A DNA stretch of 64,000 bases from Tropicibacter sp. R16_0 (GCF_017743935.1 NZ_JAGHRE010000001.1:293683-357682), one strand, 5' to 3'; shown: positions 55,077-64,000, counted from the stretch's first letter. Numbers and translations are program-made. Notes: generated by a model from the sequence alone, not told the origin.

Positions 55077-56434
55077 CCGATATCACCACCCTGAATGCCG
55101 TCGACATGGCCCAACAGATTCGCACAGGCGCTTTGTCGGCCACGCAGGTATTGGCTGCGCATCGCGCCCGGGTCGAGGCCGTGAATGGCGTGGTGAATGC
55201 TTTTGTCTCACTCGATTGGGAAGCGGCGCAGGCCCGCGCGGCAGAGCTGGATCACATGGCGGCACAGGGTCGGTTCGCGGGCCCCCTGCACGGGGTGCCG
55301 ATCGCCATCAAGGATGTTTTTGAAACCAAAGGTTTGCGCACGACCTATGGCTCCAAATCCTTTGAAAGCCACGTGCCGGAAGACGACGCGCTGCATGTGA
55401 AACGACTGCGTGACGCCGGTGCGGTGATCTTTGGCAAGACCAACACGCCGGAATTTGCATTCTCTGGCCAAACCTCAAACCCGGTTTCGGGCACCACCCG
55501 CAATCCGCACGATCCTGCCAAAACGGTCGCCGGCAGCTCGGGCGGCGCGGCGGCGGCTTTGGCGGCAGGGATGACACCGCTGGCGGACGGGTCCGACCTG
55601 GGCGGCTCAACCCGAACCCCGGCGGCGTGGTGTGGCGTTGTGGGCTATCGTCCGACATCCGGTCTGATCCCCTATGATCCCAACCCGACCCCCTTTGACG
55701 GTCTGTCGATCCCCGGTCCCATGGCGCGCAACGTGAGCGACCTGACCTTGATGCTTGAGGTGATGCAGGGAAACACGATGGCGCAGCCTTTGGGGTATTG
55801 GTTCGAGCCACCGAGCCTTGCGAAACTCAACGCGCCGGTAGAGGCGCGCAAGCTGGCACTGTCACTGGCTCCTTTCGGGGCGTCGGTCGATCCTTCGATA
55901 CAGGCCGCAATCGCGCCGGTCGCGGATCTCTGTGGCTCGGTGGGGTGGCAGATCAAAGAGGACGCGCCGGACCTTGCGCCTCTGTTACCGTTCGGCGGGC
56001 TGATCCGAGGGTTGTCGGCGCTTGGTTACCGCGACGCGATGCGGCCCGACATGGCGCAGGCCAGCCCCAGTTTTGTCAGGGCCTGTGCCGCAGGCGAAGG
56101 GCTGAGCCTGCAGGATTACATCGACTATCGACGCGTCCGAACTCAGGTGTGGCAGGCCACGGCGCGGTTCTTTGAGGGCTATGATTTTGCCCTTTGGCCC
56201 ACCACCACCGGCCTGGCCTTTTCCGCCGACCAGCCAGATCACGATCTGCCCGAAGACTGGCGCAGCGTGACCCTGACGCCGGTCATGGAGCTGCCTTCGA
56301 TTTCCATCCCCTTCGGCACCTCAAGCGACGGGATGCCTGTTGGGTTGCACATCACCGGACCTCGTGGGTCCGATGCCAAACTCTTGCGCTTTGCCAGGTG
56401 GATCGAGCGCACCGTTTCAGGAGACATCAGATGA
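55073..56434 (+). CDS. Amidase (amidase-signature family)
   Basis: 453 residues. The Ser-Ser-Lys triad is visible: the lysine in PIAIKDVFETKGL near residue 80, the first serine in VAGSSGGAAAAL and the nucleophile in DGSDLGGSTRTPAAW. The family hydrolyses amides of widely varying structure, so the substrate is open; a ring-opened or acyl-amide intermediate in the operon's pathway is likely. Overlaps its neighbours by 4 bp on both sides. Confidence 0.93.
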   Translation: MTDITTLNAVDMAQQIRTGALSATQVLAAHRARVEAVNGVVNAFVSLDWEAAQARAAELDHMAAQGRFAGPLHGVPIAIKDVFETKGLRTTYGSKSFESHVPEDDALHVKRLRDAGAVIFGKTNTPEFAFSGQTSNPVSGTTRNPHDPAKTVAGSSGGAAAALAAGMTPLADGSDLGGSTRTPAAWCGVVGYRPTSGLIPYDPNPTPFDGLSIPGPMARNVSDLTLMLEVMQGNTMAQPLGYWFEPPSLAKLNAPVEARKLALSLAPFGASVDPSIQAAIAPVADLCGSVGWQIKEDAPDLAPLLPFGGLIRGLSALGYRDAMRPDMAQASPSFVRACAAGEGLSLQDYIDYRRVRTQVWQATARFFEGYDFALWPTTTGLAFSADQPDHDLPEDWRSVTLTPVMELPSISIPFGTSSDGMPVGLHITGPRGSDAKLLRFARWIERTVSGDIR

Positions 56435-58101
56435 CAGACATCACCGGCGGCGAAGCGGCCTATCGCGTTCTCAAGGCCAACGGGATCGACACCGTGTTTG
56501 GCCTCTTGGGGGGCTCGATGCTCGAGCTCTATGACGCGATGTACAAGGACGGTGCGATTGCCTACGTCGGTGCGCGGGATGAGCGCGCGGCAGGCCATAT
56601 GGCGGACGCCTGGGCGCGAATGACCGGTAAGCCGGGCGTCGTGCTTGGGGCGCAGGCTGGGCCGGGCGCGGTCAACCTGGTGACAGCCGTGGCCGAGGCG
56701 CAGCTGGCCTATTCGCCACTGGTGGTGATTGCCGGTGCAATAAGCCGCTGCGATCACGCCAAGGACACGTTTCAAGAGGTCGATCAGGTCGCGCTTTTTG
56801 CGCCGATCAGTAAACGCTCGGTCATGGTCAGCGACGCCGAACGCCTGCCTGCGATGCTCGAAGATGCGATCCGATTGGCGAACTCGGGCCGCCGGGGACC
56901 GGTGGTTTTGCATGTGCCGCGTGATCTGTTTGCCGAGATGGTGCCTGCCAATGATCCACAACCCGTCAATATTGCCCGTCCAGGCCCCGCCGCGTCTGAC
57001 GATGTTGCCGCCATTGCCGCATTGCTGGCCCAGGCTGAACGTCCGGTGATTTTTGCCGGCGGCGGTTTCAAATGGGGCCGGGGGCGTGAGGCTCTGACCG
57101 CCTTGGCCGAGCGCCTCGAGATACCTGTTGTCACCTCCACGGGCCATGCGGATGTCATGCGCCACGGCCATCCGTGGTTTGCCGGTCAAGCCGGGCCGCG
57201 CGGCAACCGGGTAGCCAGCCGCCTGACAAAAGAGGCGGATGTGATGGTCGTGCTGGGCGCGCGGCTTGGCTTCAATTCGACCTTTCATTCGAACGACTAC
57301 GTGGGGGCCGAGACGCGCATCGCCCATGTGGACATCGACGGCTCTGCGGTGGGGCGCTATTTTCCGGCCGAGATTGCGGTTCAGGCGGATGCGCGGCTCA
57401 CGGCCGAGGCGCTTCTGGACCAGACGCGAAAACCGCAAGCCGGCGATTGGCGAGCGGCTTTCAGGGCTGACATGGAGAGCCTGGCCGCCGAGCGTGCAGA
57501 AGAGGCTCAGATTGCGACCCTGCCCATGCATCCCCGTCGCGCCCTGGCTGAACTGCGCGCAGCTTTGCCCGAGGATGCGATTGTCACGCTCGACACCGGC
57601 AACACCTGCCTTCAGGCCGCCGACCGGTTGGCGCACTACGCGCCGCTGTCACTGATCACGCCGCTGGACTTCGGGCTTGTGGGCTTTGGCCTCGCGGCTG
57701 CCATCGGGGCCAAGGCGGCTGCGCCCGACCGGCCTGTGGTGGCGGTGATGGGCGATGGCGCCATTGGCTATACGATGATCGAGATCCAGACCGCGATCCA
57801 GCACGGGCTGCCGATCATTGTCGTGGTGCTCGACAACGAGGCTTGGGGGGCAGAGAAGGCTTATCAGCAAGAGTTCTATGGCGGGCGTCTCTTGGGTGCG
57901 GAAATCCAATCGCCGCGGTTCGACAAATTTGCCGAGCTATGTGGTGGCGAGGGGATTTGGGTCGACGGGCCGGGCGAGGTCGGGCCTGCATTGACACGGG
58001 CCATCGAGAGTAACCGAACCACCGTGATCCAGGGCAAGATCGATCCCAAGGCGCTGATGACACTGCGCAAGGATCTTTTCAAAGCGGCCGATCAGGACTG
58101 A
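56431..58101 (+). CDS. Thiamine-diphosphate-dependent enzyme (acetolactate synthase-like)
   Basis: 556 residues. Start at ATG 56431 (4-bp overlap with the amidase stop, CAGGAG upstream); the longer frame beginning within the amidase is rejected. Fold as in acetolactate synthase, oxalyl-CoA decarboxylase and related enzymes: FGLLGGSMLELYDA, the catalytic glutamate in ARDERAAGHMADAWAR, HVPRDLFAE, and the ThDP/Mg motif GDGAIGYTMIEIQTA ... DNEAWG. The substrate cannot be told. It is the last gene of the operon and could cleave or decarboxylate a 2-oxo acid made by the aminotransferase. Confidence 0.92.
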   Translation: MTDITGGEAAYRVLKANGIDTVFGLLGGSMLELYDAMYKDGAIAYVGARDERAAGHMADAWARMTGKPGVVLGAQAGPGAVNLVTAVAEAQLAYSPLVVIAGAISRCDHAKDTFQEVDQVALFAPISKRSVMVSDAERLPAMLEDAIRLANSGRRGPVVLHVPRDLFAEMVPANDPQPVNIARPGPAASDDVAAIAALLAQAERPVIFAGGGFKWGRGREALTALAERLEIPVVTSTGHADVMRHGHPWFAGQAGPRGNRVASRLTKEADVMVVLGARLGFNSTFHSNDYVGAETRIAHVDIDGSAVGRYFPAEIAVQADARLTAEALLDQTRKPQAGDWRAAFRADMESLAAERAEEAQIATLPMHPRRALAELRAALPEDAIVTLDTGNTCLQAADRLAHYAPLSLITPLDFGLVGFGLAAAIGAKAAAPDRPVVAVMGDGAIGYTMIEIQTAIQHGLPIIVVVLDNEAWGAEKAYQQEFYGGRLLGAEIQSPRFDKFAELCGGEGIWVDGPGEVGPALTRAIESNRTTVIQGKIDPKALMTLRKDLFKAADQD

Positions 58102-58154
58102 AAGAGAGCACAGGTTTCCCTCCAGCAATCTGACGGGTGGCCACAGGCGGTTGC

Positions 58155-58175
58155 GCGCCGCGCGCAGCGCGGCGC
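58155..58175. terminator. GC-rich hairpin after the catabolic operon
   Basis: GCGCCGCGC (58155-58163), loop GCA, GCGCGGCGC (58167-58175) is a perfect 9-bp stem. No T-run follows, so it may be a rho-independent-like attenuator, a REP-type element or part of a rho-dependent end. It lies 54 bp after the ThDP gene stop. A second inverted pair (cctctcgccagagagg, 58194-58209) follows. Confidence 0.5.
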
Positions 58176-58316
58176 CCGGCCCAACCAGAGGAGACCTCTC
58201 GCCAGAGAGGTTGACGATTGGCGGGAGCATCCCGGTGGCCCCCTCAAGACAGCGACTTGCCGAGCCATGATGCCGTGACCTAGTGTGAAACGCGATCTGG
58301 GGGGAAATCACGGCGC

Positions 58317-59513
58317 ATGCGGGTTCGAAACGTTTTGATCGTGGGCGACTTTGCTGACGTCAACGGAGGGCAGGCCAAGGTTGCCATCGACAGCGCGCGG
58401 CTGTTGGCCGACGCAGGCGTGCAGGTGGCGTTTTTTGCGGCCTCGGGTGATCCGGACCCCAAGCTGACCCATGACAACATCCGCACTGTCTGCCTGAACC
58501 AGCATACACTGGCGGACAACCCAAGCCGGTTGAATGCCATGACCACCGGGCTGTGGAACCGGATGGCGCTGCACGTGCTCCGAACCGAAGCTGCGCAGCT
58601 GGACCCGGCCAATTCGGTGATCCATTGCCATGGCTGGGCCAAGGCGTTGTCTCCTTCGGTCGGTCGGGTCCTGGCGTCTGGGCCACTCCGGGTGCTCTAC
58701 ACGATGCACGAGTACTTCCTGGCCTGTCCCAACGGTGGGTTCTACGACTACAGGCGGCAAGAGATCTGCACGCGCAGGCCCCTGTCGGCCGCGTGCCTGT
58801 CCGTGAACTGCGACGCCCGCCATGTCAGCCACAAGGTGTGGCGCGTTGCCCGGTCGGCGATCGCGCGGGGGCCTGGGCTGATGCCTCGCGGGCTGACTGA
58901 CGTAGCCTATATCTCGAAGACGCAGCTTCAGGCCATGCAGCCCTCTCTGTCCAAATCGATGCGCCTGCACAGCCTGCCCAACCCGGTCGAGGTCGGTGGC
59001 CCCGCTGTAGATGCCACGCAGAACGAGAATTTCGTTTTTGTGGGGCGGTTTTCACCCGAAAAAGGCGCGTTGCACTTTGCCAAGGCCGCTCGTCTGGCCG
59101 GGGTGCAGGCCGTGTTTGTTGGGGATGGCCCCGAGGCCGAGGCCATTCGCCAAGCCAATCCCAAGGCTCGGATCACCGGATGGCTGGACGCTGCGCAGGT
59201 GCAGGCGGAATTGGGGCAGGCACGGGCGTTGGTGTTTCCCAGCCAATGGTACGAATGCCAGCCGCTGGTCCCGATCGAGGCGCTTTTGCGCGGTGTGCCG
59301 GTGGTGTGCGGCCGCTGGACGGCTGCTGCCGAAGTTGTCGAGGACGGAGTAAACGGTATCCTCCACGACAGCCGGGACATAAAGACGATGGCCGACAGCC
59401 TGCGCCGGGTGCAGCAAATCGGGCATTTTGACAGCAGCGCGTTGGCGGCGCAGGTTTCGCCCAAACAGCATCTCACGCGGTTGATCGAGATTTATGACGG
59501 GATGCTTGGGTGA
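58317..59513 (+). CDS. Glycosyltransferase family 4-like protein
   Basis: 398 residues. GT-B fold with N-terminal VGDFADVNGGQAKVAIDSA, then the C-terminal signature FVFVGRFSPEKGALHFAKAA, VFVGDGPEAEAIRQANP and the nucleotide-sugar-binding FPSQWYECQPLVPIEALLRGVPVV of the GT4 family. It transfers a sugar from a nucleotide donor to a saccharide acceptor at the cytoplasmic membrane. First gene of the exopolysaccharide segment; acceptor and donor are unknown. Confidence 0.92.
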   Translation: MRVRNVLIVGDFADVNGGQAKVAIDSARLLADAGVQVAFFAASGDPDPKLTHDNIRTVCLNQHTLADNPSRLNAMTTGLWNRMALHVLRTEAAQLDPANSVIHCHGWAKALSPSVGRVLASGPLRVLYTMHEYFLACPNGGFYDYRRQEICTRRPLSAACLSVNCDARHVSHKVWRVARSAIARGPGLMPRGLTDVAYISKTQLQAMQPSLSKSMRLHSLPNPVEVGGPAVDATQNENFVFVGRFSPEKGALHFAKAARLAGVQAVFVGDGPEAEAIRQANPKARITGWLDAAQVQAELGQARALVFPSQWYECQPLVPIEALLRGVPVVCGRWTAAAEVVEDGVNGILHDSRDIKTMADSLRRVQQIGHFDSSALAAQVSPKQHLTRLIEIYDGMLG

Positions 59514-59520
59514 TCCAGGC

Positions 59521-60417
59521 TCAGTCGCGCCAAGGGCGCACGTCCAACCCAAATTCGTCTTCCAGCGCGGAATAGGTGGGGGCAAATTCCATCTTCAATC
59601 GCTGCAGTTCCTGCTCGTCCGCGTCTCTTTCGACCGGACGCGTGTTGAGGCGCCGATACGCTTTGCGCGCCAGATCGTACAGCCGCCCCTTGGGCAAGCG
59701 ATCCCGCACCGCCATGTTCAACCCATGCAATGATCGATTGACCACCTCGTAACTCTGGTTGCTGGTTTCAAAGGCGAAATCTGCATAGAAAACAGGGTCC
59801 AAGCCGCACCAGTCGGCCAGTGTGGCCATAAAAGCGCCGGGATCGCGTTTGAGGTCTTCGAACAAGCACACTTTCATGCGCTCAGTTCCCAATTGCGCGC
59901 GCCAAAGGCGCAACCAGGCCGCGTAATCCGCGTTGACCAATGCGTCGCGTGCCAACTCGTTGCCGCCAAACTCATGGCTTTGGTTGCGAACTGCGATCAG
60001 GTAATCGGCAAAACTCATTTCGGCCGGAATATAGGACCAGGTATTGCGATAGTATTGATAGGTCGAGCGCACCTGCGCGGACGGCTCACGCAGGATGAAG
60101 AGGCATTTGGCGTTGCTTGGCAATTTCGGGATCAAATCCAAGGCGCGGGCGCTGTAGATATACGAAGGCGTTGCTTCGAACAGCAGCGTGTCCTCTGCGG
60201 ATACATCCGGAAAGACGGTTCGATAGGTGTCCAATCCCAGATCGCTGTTGAAGTCGGATCGAAAGACGTGGCTGCCGGGATCGGCAAAGAAACACGTCTC
60301 TTTCAACGTCGATCCTTGTGCTTGGGGATGGGCGTTCAGCCAATCAAAGACCGAGGTTGTTCCCGCTTTGGGTACGCCCGCTATGATCAATGAGGGCAGC
60401 CCCTCAGACTGCGTCAT
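59521..60417 (-). CDS. PAPS-dependent sulfotransferase family protein
   Basis: 298 residues. The 5'-phosphosulfate loop is PSLIIAGVPKAGTTSVFDWL near residue 15 and the 3'-phosphate site is FILREPSAQVRSTYQYY near residue 105. LADWCGLDP and NRSLHG follow. It transfers sulfate from PAPS to a hydroxyl of a saccharide or other acceptor. Its location between glycosyltransferases suggests sulfation of the exopolysaccharide, as is common in marine bacteria. The stop of the downstream-oriented gene at 60414 overlaps its start by 4 bp. Confidence 0.9.
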   Translation of the reverse strand: MTQSEGLPSLIIAGVPKAGTTSVFDWLNAHPQAQGSTLKETCFFADPGSHVFRSDFNSDLGLDTYRTVFPDVSAEDTLLFEATPSYIYSARALDLIPKLPSNAKCLFILREPSAQVRSTYQYYRNTWSYIPAEMSFADYLIAVRNQSHEFGGNELARDALVNADYAAWLRLWRAQLGTERMKVCLFEDLKRDPGAFMATLADWCGLDPVFYADFAFETSNQSYEVVNRSLHGLNMAVRDRLPKGRLYDLARKAYRRLNTRPVERDADEQELQRLKMEFAPTYSALEDEFGLDVRPWRD

Positions 60418-61598
60418 TTGTCTGCCTCCGCCTTGCTTGAGACCAGATCATGAAGATGCGCGGCCATTTCGCGGCTGAAGCGGTCGATGGTAAAGCGGCG
60501 TTCATACAGCAAACGTGCATTCTGCCCCATTTTGGTCAAGGCCGGGCGTTCCAAAGAAAGCAGGAGCGCAACAAGCGCGGCCCGGTCGAGTGGGAACGAA
60601 TGACCGGTTTGCCCGTCTTCGATCAAATGCTCCATTCCGCTGGTGCGCGCGGCCAAGACCGGGGTGCCGTTTCGGTACGCCTCCGGGATGACCAGTGGCA
60701 AGCCCTCCCATCGCGAAGGAACGACCAGGCAGTCAGCGGACCGAAAATAGTGATCGATCTGATCCGGAGCGACCCACCCATGATGGGTCGTCCCTGGGGG
60801 CAATGGGGGGACTGCTCCACCGCGAACCGGCTCTCCTACAAGGTGAAGGTGCAATGCCGGGTTTTGGCCTTGGGCCTGCCGGAAGGCGTCGAGCAGTATG
60901 TCCAAGCCTTTTTGGTGATCGAACCGTCCGACAAAGAGAAGGTTTATGGTGTCGCGTGCGGGGCGCGGGAACAGATCGTCCTTTGCGTTTACGAGCGGTT
61001 CGGTCACCGCATTTTCCACCACCACATGCCGTCCGCGATACTCGAATTGCCGAGCAATACCCGCGTCTGATCGTGAAACGTTCACGATCATATCCGCCAA
61101 ACCGCACAAGCGACCTTCGATAGATCGGATAACCCGTTTCTTGAACGTGTCCGGACCATCGGAATTGGCGGCCCAGGAATGAGCACAATATACTGCAGGT
61201 GTCTTGTCCCGACGTAAGCGAAGCGCCAGCAATGGGAGCAGGGCAAATGTACTGTGAAAAAAATAGAGATCTGGCTTCAGCCGTTTTCGCTCGGACAGAA
61301 ACACGCGCAGCATTTGTATAGTCGCTCGTGGACCACGCTTGAGACGGGAAAAGGTTGTGGCCCGGGACGGGTCGGTCAGGATGCCGATATCCGAATCAGG
61401 TAGAAGTACATGTGACTGAAACCCGTGATCCGCAAGCGCAGCCAAGGCGTCCTGATATCGGCCAACACCGCCCTGAGCGGTCTCGCAGACGTTCAAAACC
61501 ACCAGCCTTTCACCAGACTTAACAACATGGGGCGCCGGATCCTCCTGTGTTGCGTCCTGTTGCGACCCAAAAGTCAGATCGCTCGCCGAATCAGCCAT
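60414..61598 (-). CDS. Glycosyltransferase family 1/4 protein
   Basis: 394 residues. LNVCETAQGGVGRYQDALAAL is an N-terminal nucleotide-fold start, AHSWAANS and NVSRSDAGIARQFE the linker, and LLFVGRFDHQKGLDILLDAF, HHGWVAPDQIDHYF and VVPSRWEGLPLVIPEAYRNGTPVLA the GT4 C-terminal domain with the donor-binding glutamate. It transfers a sugar during exopolysaccharide assembly. It is the first gene of a leftward pair with the sulfotransferase and is divergent from the ExoY-like gene across 209 bp. Confidence 0.92.
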   Translation of the reverse strand: MADSASDLTFGSQQDATQEDPAPHVVKSGERLVVLNVCETAQGGVGRYQDALAALADHGFQSHVLLPDSDIGILTDPSRATTFSRLKRGPRATIQMLRVFLSERKRLKPDLYFFHSTFALLPLLALRLRRDKTPAVYCAHSWAANSDGPDTFKKRVIRSIEGRLCGLADMIVNVSRSDAGIARQFEYRGRHVVVENAVTEPLVNAKDDLFPRPARDTINLLFVGRFDHQKGLDILLDAFRQAQGQNPALHLHLVGEPVRGGAVPPLPPGTTHHGWVAPDQIDHYFRSADCLVVPSRWEGLPLVIPEAYRNGTPVLAARTSGMEHLIEDGQTGHSFPLDRAALVALLLSLERPALTKMGQNARLLYERRFTIDRFSREMAAHLHDLVSSKAEADK

Positions 61599-61807
61599 TC
61601 TTGTTCCTTTTCAAAACCTTTCCCAGAGTTTTGGTAGGCGCGACAATTCAGTGGAAACTGTAGCAATTGTTGCAGCAATCTTATGCGGAAACAGTCTGTT
61701 TCCGGTGTTGGGACGATGATTTTCTTCTTGATCTGATGAATTTTAGTCGAATGTGCTAGGTTGAAAACCACATTGATTGAAATCTTTAGAGTTGGGGGAC
61801 TCTCAAG

Positions 61808-62494
61808 ATGAAAGACGATCTAGGTCAGCCTTGGCTGAATCAACATGGGTGCCAGACAGAAGTAGCACCGACCACTGGAAGTCAAATTTATAGGTCGGTC
61901 GGCAAACGTGTTCTTGATATTTTGTTGGCAGTTCTTTTGCTGGTTTTGTGTTTGCCCGTATTTCTGCTGATTTCTGTGCTGGTGTGGCTTGATGGCGGCC
62001 CACCAGTGTTCTCGCACGAGCGGGTTGGCCGCGGCGGGCGAGAGTTCAAGTGTTTGAAATTTCGGACCATGCGAGTGGGGTCTGAACGCTTGCTCCGGCA
62101 ACATTTGCAGGAAAACGCTAAGGCGAGAGAGGAATGGGATGCTCAGCAAAAATTGACTGATGACCCCAGGATCACACGGGTGGGTCGTTTCCTTAGACGT
62201 ACAAGCTTGGACGAGTTGCCTCAAATTGTTAATGTTCTGAGAGGGGAGATGAGCCTTGTCGGCCCCAGGCCGGTCACGGTCGAGGAGTTGGACCGCTATG
62301 CAGGGCATCTTCCCAAATACTTGGCTCTTAGGCCCGGCGTGACCGGCCTGTGGCAAGTACACGGACGCGGACGCGTCAGCTACGCGGAGCGGGTCAAGAT
62401 GGATGCACGATACTTCGCCAACGTGAGTTTTGGCGGGGATTTGTTGCTTCTTTTAAAGACCAGTCTCGTGGTTGTGCGATGGCAGGGACAATGA
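61808..62494 (+). CDS. Exopolysaccharide-initiating sugar transferase (ExoY/WcaJ family)
   Basis: 228 residues. A single N-terminal membrane segment (residues ~40-62, LLAVLLLVLCLPVFLLISVLVW), then the cytoplasmic domain with HERVGRGGREFKCLKFRTM, RITRVGRFLRRTSLDELPQ, LRGEMSLVGPRP and RPGVTGLWQVHGRG, the hallmarks of undecaprenyl-phosphate hexose-1-phosphate transferases. It loads the first sugar onto the lipid carrier. It overlaps the Wzz-like gene by 4 bp. The upstream 61599-61807 is AT-rich and should hold the divergent promoters of this gene and the glycosyltransferase. Confidence 0.95.
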   Translation: MKDDLGQPWLNQHGCQTEVAPTTGSQIYRSVGKRVLDILLAVLLLVLCLPVFLLISVLVWLDGGPPVFSHERVGRGGREFKCLKFRTMRVGSERLLRQHLQENAKAREEWDAQQKLTDDPRITRVGRFLRRTSLDELPQIVNVLRGEMSLVGPRPVTVEELDRYAGHLPKYLALRPGVTGLWQVHGRGRVSYAERVKMDARYFANVSFGGDLLLLLKTSLVVVRWQGQ

Positions 62495-64000
62495 ACGAAG
62501 ATCGAACTGGAAATGGGCTCAGACGTGGCCTCGAACAAGACATGACACTGGCGGAATTGTTCCGCCAGTCCTTGTCGTTCGTGCGGCGGAATTTCTGGCG
62601 CATCACGCTTCTGGGTTTCTTGTTCGCCGTCGCGGCGCTCTATGCGGCTCTCAATATCGAGCGGCTCTACAAAAGCTCGGCACAACTGATGATCGAGCGA
62701 CCGGCGACCAACCCGATCGAAGAGGAAAACCCGACGTTTCCCGCGATTGGAACCAGCTATGTTGATGGTCAGATTCTGGTCATCCAGGCAGATGACACTT
62801 TGCTCAGGATCGTTGAAAAAGCCGATTTGACGTCTGAGCCGTTCTTTCAATCCCAACCGCCCAACATTGTCGAGCTTGCGATCCGATACATCAAGCAACT
62901 GGTGCCCAGTGATCATCAAAAGGGGCGTGGCCCCTTGCCCGAAGGGGCACCAGACCCAGCAGCATTGAGCGCGCGCAAAGCGCTGGATGACGCTCTGACC
63001 GTGTCCCGCGAAGGGGATACCAATGTCATTACCATCGATGTTCGGGCCAACTCACCCAAGCTTGCTCACCGCGTAACCGAAGCCGTGGTGGCCACATATG
63101 TAGACCTGCGCATCAGCCAGCGTCGTGCAGATGCTCTGCAAATGTCCGACTGGATTGATGCTCGGGCCGAAGAGCTGCGGCAAGAGGTCGAAATCGCCGA
63201 GAAATCCGTCACGGACTTCAGGGTCAAACATGGTCTGATCGGAGAGGCCGACGGCGCCTCGTTGAGCGACCAGCAGATCACCGAACTGAACGCCGAGCTT
63301 GTTCGGGCGCGCGGCGAACTTGCCTTGAAACGCGCGGCGCACGAAAGGGCTCAGACCCTGCTTGAAGAGGGGGGCGACATCCTGGGCCTTCCCGAGGTGC
63401 AATCGTCCGATATCCTGACCGAGTTGCGCCAGCAATTGTTTCAGGTCGAGCTGCGTGAACGTGACCTGAGTGCGACGTCACGCGGTGACAACGCGCGTTT
63501 GGAACAGGTGCGGCAAACCCGGGCGGCGATCGAACGTCAGATCGACAGACAGGTGCGGCGCATCGTCAATGTGCTCGGCAACGAAGTCGAAACCTTGGAA
63601 AACCGCACCCGCCTGCTTGGTGAGGCGCTGCTGAGAGCCAGCGGCCAATCCAAGATCGAGATCCGCAACAACGTCGATCTTCAACAATTGGAGCGCGTGG
63701 CCGAGGCCTATCGTCTGCGGTATCAGCGTTATCTGGACAATGCCGGCCTGGCCGAAGAGCTCAGCTCCTTCTCGACAAGCGGAACACAGGTTGTGACCAG
63801 TGCGACAACGCCTTTGGAACCGGTCTATCCCCCGATCAAAGTCTTCGTCATTTTGGGTTTCGTGTTTGGCGCGATGATCGCTGTTCTCTGGGGATTGGCG
63901 CGCGAAGCTCTGGATACGACCTTCAGAACGGTTGCTCAGATCGAGAGTGCGCTTGGGGTTCAGATTTTGGTGCAATTGCCCAAGCTGGACAAACGACAGG
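62491..64000 (+). CDS. Exopolysaccharide chain-length/transport protein (Wzz/GumC type), cut by the window edge
   Basis: 503 residues of a longer protein. An N-terminal Wzz domain with a membrane segment (ITLLGFLFAVAALYAAL, residues ~35-52), a periplasmic coiled-coil region between ~140 and ~430 (SDWIDARAEELRQEVEIAEKSVTDFRVKHG and similar), and a second membrane segment (VFVILGFVFGAMIAVLWGL, ~446-465), then the start of a cytoplasmic domain that might be a tyrosine autokinase. It pairs with Wzb/Wza-like export components expected to the right. Translation is coupled to the ExoY-like gene by an ATGA overlap. Confidence 0.92.
   Translation, partial: MNEDRTGNGLRRGLEQDMTLAELFRQSLSFVRRNFWRITLLGFLFAVAALYAALNIERLYKSSAQLMIERPATNPIEEENPTFPAIGTSYVDGQILVIQADDTLLRIVEKADLTSEPFFQSQPPNIVELAIRYIKQLVPSDHQKGRGPLPEGAPDPAALSARKALDDALTVSREGDTNVITIDVRANSPKLAHRVTEAVVATYVDLRISQRRADALQMSDWIDARAEELRQEVEIAEKSVTDFRVKHGLIGEADGASLSDQQITELNAELVRARGELALKRAAHERAQTLLEEGGDILGLPEVQSSDILTELRQQLFQVELRERDLSATSRGDNARLEQVRQTRAAIERQIDRQVRRIVNVLGNEVETLENRTRLLGEALLRASGQSKIEIRNNVDLQQLERVAEAYRLRYQRYLDNAGLAEELSSFSTSGTQVVTSATTPLEPVYPPIKVFVILGFVFGAMIAVLWGLAREALDTTFRTVAQIESALGVQILVQLPKLDKRQ

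Overview
The window looks like a chromosomal segment of a marine alphaproteobacterium of the Rhodobacterales (Roseobacter group). The evidence is a GC-rich sequence, the infA-maf-RNase E/G-yacG order, MttB-family methyltransferases, tandem dimethylglycine-dehydrogenase-like proteins, carboxyspermidine-type polyamine genes, and a short intergenic element (hairpin followed by cccccggagtattttt) that I associate with this order. I cannot name the species from the sequence alone.

Layout. 1-213 is the N-terminus of a glutathione S-transferase-like protein that runs off the edge. 730-6048 encodes a secreted RTX protein with six Hcp-like domains, made by a near-perfect 1,512-bp tandem duplication, then a cadherin-like and an RTX region. 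6703-8282 is the remnant of an element integrated at tRNA-Phe: a broken serine recombinase and a partial copy of the tRNA 3' end. 8363-10368 is a housekeeping block (yacG, RNase E/G, maf, infA). 10459-15261 holds a nitrilase-family hydrolase, an MttB homologue, an MmgE/PrpD protein and a divergent LysR regulator. katG (15356-17575) and a DUF4173-like membrane protein with a two-component system (17836-20991) follow. 21080-25898 is a catabolic cluster around a diaminopropionate ammonia-lyase with M20 and M24 hydrolases, an Asp/Glu racemase-family protein and a divergent Lrp regulator.

25973-29813 and 42769-44664 together encode a complete route from arginine to a carboxy-polyamine and its decarboxylation: arginine decarboxylase, agmatinase, carboxy(nor)spermidine synthase and decarboxylase. 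This locus is split by a 12.7-kb island (29908-42632) bounded by an 18-bp repeat. The island has a tyrosine integrase, a primase-helicase, a P27-like terminase small subunit and an HK97-like capsid gene. I find no large terminase, portal, protease or tail genes. It is best read as a phage satellite (or a prophage reduced to the same state). It also has a cluster of 7-bp iterons beside the primase gene, a dyad that overlaps the terS ribosome-binding site, and a low-GC cargo segment with a tail-anchored membrane protein, a lipoprotein and a GIY-YIG protein.

44767-58101 is a LysR regulator divergent from an eight-gene operon whose genes mostly overlap by 4 bp: MttB homologue, aldehyde dehydrogenase, class III aminotransferase, two FAD/GcvT demethylating oxidoreductases, a small protein, an amidase and a ThDP enzyme. 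This is probably catabolism of an N-methylated nitrogen compound. 58317-64000 is the start of an exopolysaccharide locus: two glycosyltransferases, a sulfotransferase, an ExoY-type initiating transferase and a Wzz/GumC-type protein cut off by the window edge.
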